The translations under genes were made by a program, and so were the position numbers. From CAZQGO01 sp964593065 (GTDB lineage Bacteria; Oederibacteriota; JAAXVQ01), in assembly GCA_964593065.1 (NCBI GenBank), contig CAZQGO010000038.1:1-8665 (forward strand): a DNA stretch of 8,665 nucleotides. Reading direction: 5' to 3'. How positions within the stretch are numbered: the first letter of the stretch is position 1; every line of letters begins with the position of its first letter. This document shows, piece by piece, positions 1 through 5,771 of the stretch. The notes below the pieces were generated by a model. That model was not told the origin of the DNA. It saw nothing but the letters and a program-made list of their open reading frames with translations, and did no database searches.

Positions 1-523
1 TGGCGCCGACCTCGGAGGTTTGATGCGGCGTGAAGATCCTAAGGTAAGTGTCCGGCCCGGTGGTCCAGCCGTTGAAATCGACCGGCGTGGTGTCCGCGGC
101 ATCGGCATAGCAGGCGATATTCCAGCTCTCATTGTTGGTCACCAGGTCACGCCCTCCCGACCAGGTGTCGAAATTCCGCAGCGCCAGGGGAATCCCGGCG
201 TTCTCCGCGCCCCGCTCGGCGTCGTACAGGGAGGTGTAGGCGCGGTACACGTCGTAGGCGACGTTTCCGGAGAAATCGGCCGGCAGACCGCCGTCGGGAT
301 TGCGCACGGTGAAGACCGTGCCGCTGGTCCGGGCGTGGATGAAAACCACCGTGTCCACGATGCTGTCGCCCCCGACGGCGTCGAACAGGAACGCGTCGCC
401 CACGCCGACGTTGTCGGAGAGTGCCCCGCTTAGGGTCAGGATTCCCCCGGTGATGTCCACGGGATTGCTGCCGGCGCCGATCAATCCCAGGTTGCCCGGC
501 CCCACCGAACGGTAAATGACCGT
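1..523 (-). repeat. Protein module 3 of the tandem beta-helix repeat (truncated by window edge)
   Basis: This is the third module (residues 952-1125+), offset from module 2 by 455 codons. It keeps IYRSVGPGN, DNVGVGDA, RNFDTWSGGRDLVTNN, CYADA and SEVGA. Its head is more diverged than those of modules 1 and 2. The window ends before its beta-helix rungs. Confidence 0.82.
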
Positions 524-3376
524 GGGCACGGCCGGCGTCGGAGTCGGCGTGGCCGTGGGCGTGGCCGTCGGGCTGTGCGTAGGCGTGGCGGTGATGGTCG
601 GCGTGGACGTGGCCAGCGGCGAGGTGGTCTCGTCCGCGCCGATGTCCCAGGTGCCGTTGTATGGCCTGGCCTGCAGGTCGATGTCGTTCGCGAAGGCCAG
701 GTCCGCGTCCCCCGACAGATCCGTTCCGGAGTCCCTGGCGCCCGTGTCCGTCCCACCCAAGTGGAAATCTTCGCCGGCCGCGTTGGCAAACATCACCGTG
801 GTGGAGTTTTTCGAATTGGCTCCGGGCGCGTCCCCGGCCTGGTCCGAGAGATTGTAGTCCGACGCGGCGTCGAAGGTGCCGTTGAAACCGTCCGTGCACC
901 CCTGCACGATATTGTTCTTGGCCACCAGGCTCCCGCCGAAGATGCGCCGCTGGATACCGTATTGACAATTGTAGACCGTGTTGTTGTACGCATACAGCGT
1001 GATGTTGGCGGTCAGGATGGAAAGGAAGATGCCCTGCGAATTCGCGTCCCCTTTGAAATCGTAGATCACGTTGTTCCAAATCCGGACTTCGCCCGTGCCG
1101 CCGGCGTCAATGCAAATGCCGACGTGCCCGGCGCCGCTGTGCGCCGTGTACCCCTTGAAGAGGCAGTCCGAGACCCGGATGTCGATCCCCGCGCTCGGCA
1201 GCGCCCCCACCGAAAAGGTGTTGTTGCCCCCCGAGCTTGTGACCGGGATGCTGGCCTGCAGGCCCTCTACCCGCAGACACGGCGTACTCACATACAGGCA
1301 ATGAGCCATGTTGACGATCATCCGGTAGGCCGAGTTGTTCCATTTGCCGTCATGCCGCTGGGTGGCGCCCACCTCCGTGGACAAGTACGGGGTGTAAATC
1401 CGGAGATAGTTGTTCGCTCCGGTGACCCAGCTGGCCGTGAACGTGGCCGTGGCCGCGTCCACGGCGTCGGCATAGCAAGCGAGGTTCCAAATCCGGTTGT
1501 TGGTCACCAGGTCCGTGCCGCCCGACCAGGTGTCGAAGTTCCGCAGAGCCGCCAAGATGCCCGTATTTTCCGTGCCTTGCGAGGCGTTATTGAGGGACGT
1601 GTAGGCGCGGTAGATCGCCCACTGGTTCGTGCCCACCGAGGTCGGAGTGGGCGCTCCGCCGTACATGGAGTTGACCGTGAAGGTCGAACTGTCCGTGCGC
1701 CCGACGATCATGGCGAGGGAGTCGATCCCTGCACCGCCGCTGGCGTATTGGATCGCGTCTCCTACGCCCACGTTGTCCGGCAAGCCGCTGGCGAAGGCGG
1801 CCGTGGTGCCGGCGATGGTCAGATTGTTCCCCGCTCCGGTAGCCAGGGCCGCAGTGTTCCCCGGCCCCACCGAGCGGTAGATGGCTACCGGCATGCTTGG
1901 CGTCGGCGTCGGCGTGGCCGTGGGCGTGGCGGTGGGTGTAGGCGTAAAGGTCGGCGTCGGCGTGGCCGTGGGCGTGTCGTTGGTAAAAGAGACCTCGTCC
2001 GCCCCCATGTCCCAGGCGGTGGTCCGGGTCTGGAGGTCGATGTCGTCAGTGAACGGCAGGACCGCATCCGCCGACAGGTTAGTGCCCCACCGCTGGGCCC
2101 CGGTGTCGGCCGCGCTCAGATGGAAGTTGAAACCCGCCGGGTTCACAAAGGTGGCGGTGGTGGAGTTTCGGCTGTGGCTGCCGGGAGCGTCCGCGGCCAA
2201 GTCCGACAAGTTGTAGTCCGAGGCTGCCCCGAAGGCGCCGCTGAACCCGTCCAGGCAGTTCTGCACGATGTCGTTTATGGATACGAGGGTTCCCGTCATC
2301 AGGTGAATCCCGACCCGGCAGTTGTAGACCGTGTTGTTATAGGCGTAGGTAGTGTAGTTGGTGGAGTCGACCGTGATCCCCTCCTGGCCTTTGGGGTTGG
2401 GGCCGTTGTGATCGAAGATGATATTGTTCCAAATCAGCAGGACCCCGGATCCGGCGTCCACGATGATGCCGTTATGCCCGGAGGTGGGATCCGCCAGGGG
2501 ATCGCCCCGCAGGATGCAGTCGGAAACGCGGAAGTCGCAGTTGGCGCCGGCCGAGGTGAGATAGATTTCGCTGATGTTGTAGATGCCGGTCTGGTCCGTG
2601 CGCAGCTGCAGCCCTTCGATGCGCGTGCCGGTGCAGGTATTAGTATCAATTCGGATGGCGTTGTTTTTAAACGACAGGACGTAGGACGCGCTGGCCGTGA
2701 CGAATAATTGGTAGCCGACGGTATCGCTCCAGGTCCCGGTGTGGCGCTGGCTGGTTCCGACTTCGGAAGACAAATAAGGCGTATAGATTCGCAGATAATT
2801 CGCGGAATCGGTGGTCCAACCCTGGACGCGCAGGGGGTCCGTATCGATGGCATCGGCATAACAAGCCAGGTTCCAGATCTCGTTGCTCGATACGATGTTC
2901 CGGCCGCCGGACCAAGTGTCGAAATTCCTCACCGTGGCATCGATGCCTGTGTTCTCGGTCCCGGTTTCGGCATTGGACACGGAAGTATAGGCGCGGAACA
3001 CGGACCAGTCCTGGTCCGCCACGGAGGTCGCGGTCGGGTTGCCGCCGGCGGCGTTCGCCACCGTGTACTGCGTGGACGAAGTCCGGCCGTGGATGAAGGC
3101 CACCACGTCGATGCTGCCGTCGTCGTTGCTGTCGTACTGGATCGCGTCGCCCACGCCCACGTTGTCGGGCAGGCCCGACGCGAAGGTGGCGGTGGTGCCG
3201 GCGATGGTCAGATTGTTGCCCGAGCCGGTCGCCAGCGCCGCCGTGTTCCCCGGCCCTACCGAGCGATAGATCGGCGTCGCGGCCCACAGTCCGGTCGCGG
3301 GCAGGCACGCTAGGATCAACACCCAGCCTGCGGTTTTTCCGGCCTTTTTCAGTTTTTCCCGCGGTTTGGAGACCAT
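1..3376 (-). CDS. Exported protein of three tandem beta-helix modules with Thr/Pro linkers (C-terminus beyond window)
   Basis: The frame is open for 1125 codons from ATG 3376 to the left edge, so the gene is partial at its 3' end. Residues 1-32 look like a signal peptide: a Lys/Arg-rich start, a hydrophobic stretch at 16-31, and likely cleavage after LWA. Three homologous modules follow, at 36-461, 497-916 and 952-1125+. Each has a conserved head beginning IYRSVGPGN, then a middle part with RNFDTWSGG, CYADA and YLRI(Y/F)TP. Modules 1 and 2 continue into Asn-rich beta-helix rungs (WNN(I/V)I, YNNTVYNC, SDYNLSD) and end in WD(M/I)GADE, which resembles choice-of-anchor Q/pectate-lyase-like families. 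Thr/Pro linkers occupy 462-496 and 917-951. AAGG lies 6 nt before the ATG. An ILAC lipobox-like string at 21-24 is a weaker alternative. The role is probably a surface adhesin or matrix protein, possibly carbohydrate-binding; no catalytic residues could be assigned. It lies 124 nt downstream of the OmpA-type gene and is probably co-expressed with it. An export signal like that at 8087-8340 may follow off-window. Confidence 0.92.
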   Translation of the reverse strand, partial: MVSKPREKLKKAGKTAGWVLILACLPATGLWAATPIYRSVGPGNTAALATGSGNNLTIAGTTATFASGLPDNVGVGDAIQYDSNDDGSIDVVAFIHGRTSSTQYTVANAAGGNPTATSVADQDWSVFRAYTSVSNAETGTENTGIDATVRNFDTWSGGRNIVSSNEIWNLACYADAIDTDPLRVQGWTTDSANYLRIYTPYLSSEVGTSQRHTGTWSDTVGYQLFVTASASYVLSFKNNAIRIDTNTCTGTRIEGLQLRTDQTGIYNISEIYLTSAGANCDFRVSDCILRGDPLADPTSGHNGIIVDAGSGVLLIWNNIIFDHNGPNPKGQEGITVDSTNYTTYAYNNTVYNCRVGIHLMTGTLVSINDIVQNCLDGFSGAFGAASDYNLSDLAADAPGSHSRNSTTATFVNPAGFNFHLSAADTGAQRWGTNLSADAVLPFTDDIDLQTRTTAWDMGADEVSFTNDTPTATPTPTFTPTPTATPTATPTPTPSMPVAIYRSVGPGNTAALATGAGNNLTIAGTTAAFASGLPDNVGVGDAIQYASGGAGIDSLAMIVGRTDSSTFTVNSMYGGAPTPTSVGTNQWAIYRAYTSLNNASQGTENTGILAALRNFDTWSGGTDLVTNNRIWNLACYADAVDAATATFTASWVTGANNYLRIYTPYLSTEVGATQRHDGKWNNSAYRMIVNMAHCLYVSTPCLRVEGLQASIPVTSSGGNNTFSVGALPSAGIDIRVSDCLFKGYTAHSGAGHVGICIDAGGTGEVRIWNNVIYDFKGDANSQGIFLSILTANITLYAYNNTVYNCQYGIQRRIFGGSLVAKNNIVQGCTDGFNGTFDAASDYNLSDQAGDAPGANSKNSTTVMFANAAGEDFHLGGTDTGARDSGTDLSGDADLAFANDIDLQARPYNGTWDIGADETTSPLATSTPTITATPTHSPTATPTATPTPTPAVPTVIYRSVGPGNLGLIGAGSNPVDITGGILTLSGALSDNVGVGDAFLFDAVGGDSIVDTVVFIHARTSGTVFTVRNPDGGLPADFSGNVAYDVYRAYTSLYDAERGAENAGIPLALRNFDTWSGGRDLVTNNESWNIACYADAADTTPVDFNGWTTGPDTYLRIFTPHQTSEVGA
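524..628 (-). repeat. Thr/Pro linker 2 (low-complexity coding repeat)
   Basis: These 35 codons (residues 917-951) are rich in TPT, TAT and SPTATP. The length is the same as linker 1 although the residues differ. It joins modules 2 and 3. Confidence 0.85.
629..1888 (-). repeat. Protein module 2 of the tandem beta-helix repeat
   Basis: This is the second module (residues 497-916), offset from module 1 by exactly 463 codons at the IYRSVGPGN anchor (1882 versus 3271). The head is nearly identical to module 1. The rungs keep YNNTVYNC, NNIVQ and AASDYNLSD, and the module ends in WDIGADE. Confidence 0.85.
1889..1993 (-). repeat. Thr/Pro linker 1 (low-complexity coding repeat)
   Basis: These 35 codons (residues 462-496) include runs of Thr-Pro and Thr-Ala-Thr-Pro. 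The DNA appears on the plus strand as imperfect GGCGTGGCCGTG units. It joins modules 1 and 2. Such linkers are usually flexible, extracellular and possibly O-glycosylated; that role is inferred here. Confidence 0.85.
1994..3271 (-). repeat. Protein module 1 of the tandem beta-helix repeat
   Basis: This is the first of three homologous in-frame modules (residues 36-461 of the protein starting at 3376). Its first 46 residues match module 2 at 44 positions by my reading, while its beta-helix half is clearly more diverged. It alone carries an acidic DxNxDGxxD loop at residues 82-90. It closes with WDMGADE. Confidence 0.85.
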
Positions 3377-3382
3377 GGCCTA

Positions 3383-3386
3383 CCTT
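3383..3386 (-). promoter_or_regulatory. Ribosome binding site for the beta-helix gene
   Basis: AAGG on the minus strand lies 6 nt before ATG 3376. A longer GGAGG at 3396-3392 is 15 nt away, which is too far to be optimal. The nearer core supports the ATG. Confidence 0.5.
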
Positions 3387-3403
3387 GCTTTCCTCCGGGC
3401 GGC

Positions 3404-3442
3404 GGGATCCATTCCGGCTCATCTGCCGCCGGGATGGATCCC
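3404..3442. repeat. Inverted repeat in the 124-nt gap upstream of the beta-helix gene
   Basis: GGGATCCAT (3404-3412) and ATGGATCCC (3434-3442) are perfect 9-bp arms around a 21-nt loop. A second pairing, GGCGGC (3398-3403) with GCCGCC (3425-3430), overlaps and would compete. In the transcript this lies about 28 nt before the start codon of the beta-helix gene and about 60 nt after the stop of the OmpA-type gene. No T-run follows the stem on the minus strand, so it is not a classical terminator. It could be a 5'-leader structure or an mRNA-processing site, or have no role. The rest of the gap (3377-3500) shows no convincing promoter. Confidence 0.4.
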
Positions 3443-3500
3443 ATCACACCGGCCTGCTTCTGGTCCCCCCCTGCGCCAATGCTTCCCCCAAAAATGCCGT

Positions 3501-5771
3501 TTATTTCCCCAAAAGCATCACGTCGACCCTGCGGTTCTGAGCCCTCGTGACCCAGCTGTCGTTGGAGGCCACCGGCCGGCTGGTGCCGTACCCCACGATG
3601 GAGATCCGGTCGGGCGCAATCCGCAATTCCCGCTCCAGATATTCCGCCACGCTCTTGGCGCGCGCTTCGGATAACTCCTGGTTGTTGGCGAATTTATCGG
3701 TCAATACCGGCCGGTTGTCCGTGTGGCCTTCGATGAGAATGATACTTCCGGGAATCTTTTCAAACTGATCCCGGATCTCATCGAAAAGACTGTAAAAATA
3801 GGGCTTGATGTCGGCTTCGCCGGGATCGAACAGGAACGGCTGGCTGACCTTGTAGACCTGTCCTTGATAGGGCTTTTCGGGCACCAGATCCCCCCGGATG
3901 ACTTTCTTGGGCGTAGTCAGCTCAAATCCGTTCTTCTCCCGGATCTGCAGGTTGTAATAATAGAGCTTGCCGCCTGCAACCGGCTCGCCGGCGGAGTTCC
4001 TTCCGTTCCAAGTTAAAAGATCGGGCAGTGGCCCCGGTTCGCTATACGCGTAGATTGAGTTTCCGGCGGGGTCCGTGATTTGAAATTCCCAATGCTCCAG
4101 CTCGCCCAAGTTTTCCTGGGTCACGGTAAAACGGATGTCGTCGTACCCCGGTAAAAAAGAAGCTTGCGTGGTGGCTATTGCAAGTTTGGGCTGAGGCAGG
4201 ACTTGAATGGGATAGATGAATCTTTTCTTCCTGCCGTCGGCGTCGTAGGCCAGAAATTGAATCCGCCGATCCTGGGGTTGTAAAACCACATCGGCGGAGA
4301 AGGTCTGGTTGAAGGTATCCAGTTTGGCCGGCAAGCCGCCGGGAAAAACCACTATTTTTTCGACGTTTTCCGGGCGGTACTCGCCCTGCACCAGCGCCTG
4401 GCCGGCCCGGAAAGTATGATAATTGAATTCCAGTTCCTTGGGTCGCGTGTCCTTGACCAGAGTGAACACTTCCTCGTTTTCATACTCCGCCGCGTCCCGG
4501 GCCACGATCTTGAAAAGATACATGCCGTCCGCCAGCTGCCGGAAATCAATCTGCGCGCGGAAAACCGCTCCTTCGGTCGTAAGCGTCGTCCAGCGGCTAT
4601 GCCACGGGTCCAGTTCGTCGGCGGAGCGGTAGAACACTTCCACCTGCAAATTTCCGGGGCCGTCGGCCCTGCCCTGGATGACGCCCTGCTCGTTTTCAAA
4701 ATATCGCCTGCGCAGGTTGACTTCGAGATGGGGAAATTGCTTGTCGCCGTAAATGACGCCGCTGCCCGCGGTCCCGACCCAGAGCATCTCCCCGTCCGTG
4801 CAAATCGACGTAAGGGCGTTGGCGGAGAAAAGGTCTCCGGGCAGGGACAGCCACTTTTTTTCCGCTTGATCGAAACGCAGCAGGCCGGAAAAACTGGCCA
4901 GCCAGAGATAGCGGCCGTCGGCGGTCACCTGGGTGATAAACTCATCCACCTTGCCGGACTGCGACATGGCCAACCAGCTTCGGCGCAGGGTGTCGTAACC
5001 GATCAAGCCGCTGCCGCTGGTACCGAACCAGACGTAATCCCCGCCATGGCTGATGGAGGTCACCCGGTTGTTCAAGGGATTCAATTCAACCCGGATTTCC
5101 TGCAGCTTCAGGTTTCGGGGGTTCAGCAGCCACACGCTCCCGTCCTGGCGGGTTAATGCCAGGCCTGCATCCAGCGGCTCGATCCCCGTCCAGTTCTGGT
5201 TGCCCAGACCGGGGACCGTCTGGGCGGTCTTGGCCTGGGGGTCGAACTGATACAACCCGTTGTTGGTGGCCACCCACAGGGACGATTCCGCGAGCGCCAA
5301 GGCCTGGATGCGCAGGTTTCCCGGCGGAAACCCGGCCGTGACCTGATCCGGAGCATCTTCCCGAAGGAATCCCAAGCCTCTTTCGGTGCCGATCCATACC
5401 GCCGCGCCTTCCGCCAGCAGGCACAACACGTTGGGATGGGGCAGGCCCGGCACCGTATGGATCGCCGTATTGTTTCGAATCGGCTTTTGCATGCGGTTGA
5501 GCCCCTGTCGGGTTCCCACGTAGACGTATTGTTCCGTAGCCGCCACAGCGTTGACGTAATCATTGGACAGTCCCCGCTTGGTGGTCAGATTTCTCCAGTC
5601 CCCGGGTGGAATGACGGCTTGCGCGTGCAGGCTGCCGCACAGCAGCCCGAGGCAGGCTGCAAGTTCCACGCTGCGGAGGAGCCGGCGCCGGCCGCGGGCA
5701 GACGGGACGCGGGCCGCCGTCAGGTCCGGAATGCGGGCGCGGAAGTTATTTTCCTTTAAAATAGTCCTCAC
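3501..5771 (-). CDS. Seven-bladed propeller / Ig-like / OmpA C-terminal envelope protein (PorE-like architecture)
   Basis: This 756-residue protein is probably periplasmic or attached to the outer membrane and linked to peptidoglycan. The signal peptide has an Arg-rich region (27-33), a hydrophobic core (37-48) and likely cleavage at SLHA/QA (50/51). Residues 57-343 hold seven blades of the two-component-regulator propeller type, recognised by repeated VWIGT..GL-like strands (VYVGTRQGL, VWIGTERGL, LWVATNNGL, VWFGTSGSGL, LWLASFSGL, LWVGTAGSG; blade 4 is degenerate). Beta-sandwich domains follow at about 375-443, 445-528 and 529-625, the last FlgD-like with WNGRNSAGE. Residues 640-755 are an OmpA_C domain with EGHTDNR, LSEARA and NRRVDV. 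D685 and R704 match the Asp and Arg that bind diaminopimelate in this family. The GTG start is favoured because AAGGAG lies 7 nt upstream. The start overlaps the barrel-TPR gene by 26 nt, implying translational coupling. PorE has propeller, beta-sandwich and OmpA_C domains but also TPRs, which are absent here. Confidence 0.93.
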   Translation of the reverse strand: MRTILKENNFRARIPDLTAARVPSARGRRRLLRSVELAACLGLLCGSLHAQAVIPPGDWRNLTTKRGLSNDYVNAVAATEQYVYVGTRQGLNRMQKPIRNNTAIHTVPGLPHPNVLCLLAEGAAVWIGTERGLGFLREDAPDQVTAGFPPGNLRIQALALAESSLWVATNNGLYQFDPQAKTAQTVPGLGNQNWTGIEPLDAGLALTRQDGSVWLLNPRNLKLQEIRVELNPLNNRVTSISHGGDYVWFGTSGSGLIGYDTLRRSWLAMSQSGKVDEFITQVTADGRYLWLASFSGLLRFDQAEKKWLSLPGDLFSANALTSICTDGEMLWVGTAGSGVIYGDKQFPHLEVNLRRRYFENEQGVIQGRADGPGNLQVEVFYRSADELDPWHSRWTTLTTEGAVFRAQIDFRQLADGMYLFKIVARDAAEYENEEVFTLVKDTRPKELEFNYHTFRAGQALVQGEYRPENVEKIVVFPGGLPAKLDTFNQTFSADVVLQPQDRRIQFLAYDADGRKKRFIYPIQVLPQPKLAIATTQASFLPGYDDIRFTVTQENLGELEHWEFQITDPAGNSIYAYSEPGPLPDLLTWNGRNSAGEPVAGGKLYYYNLQIREKNGFELTTPKKVIRGDLVPEKPYQGQVYKVSQPFLFDPGEADIKPYFYSLFDEIRDQFEKIPGSIILIEGHTDNRPVLTDKFANNQELSEARAKSVAEYLERELRIAPDRISIVGYGTSRPVASNDSWVTRAQNRRVDVMLLGK

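Noticed and set aside
524..628. Short tandem repeats as a CRISPR array or phase-variable microsatellite
   Set aside because: Units are imperfect, in frame and encode Thr/Pro; there are no spacers. The units are too degenerate for easy slippage, and changes keep the reading frame.
147..1079. Minus-strand open frame of 310 codons
   Set aside because: It is in a different frame from the beta-helix gene and lies wholly inside it. Its product is Arg/His/Gly-rich and lacks the module motifs, so it is a frame shadow. The same holds for 2667-3422 (-).
575..2707. Plus-strand open frame of 710 codons opposite the beta-helix gene
   Set aside because: It runs antisense to a continuous 1125-codon minus-strand frame with a signal peptide, repeated motifs and recognisable domain architecture. 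Its product is Arg/Gly/Val-rich with no domain signature, as expected from the reverse of GC-rich Thr/Ala/Gly codons. The same holds for 2708-3313 (+).
3404..3442. Rho-independent terminator after the propeller-OmpA gene
   Set aside because: The stem is followed by GCCGCC and GGAGG on the transcribed strand, not a T-run, and the 21-nt loop is long.
5640..5660. Lipoprotein signal (LAAC at residues 37-40) in the propeller-OmpA protein
   Set aside because: The cysteine directly follows charged residues (RSVE) with no hydrophobic stretch before it. Cleavage after SLHA by signal peptidase I fits better.
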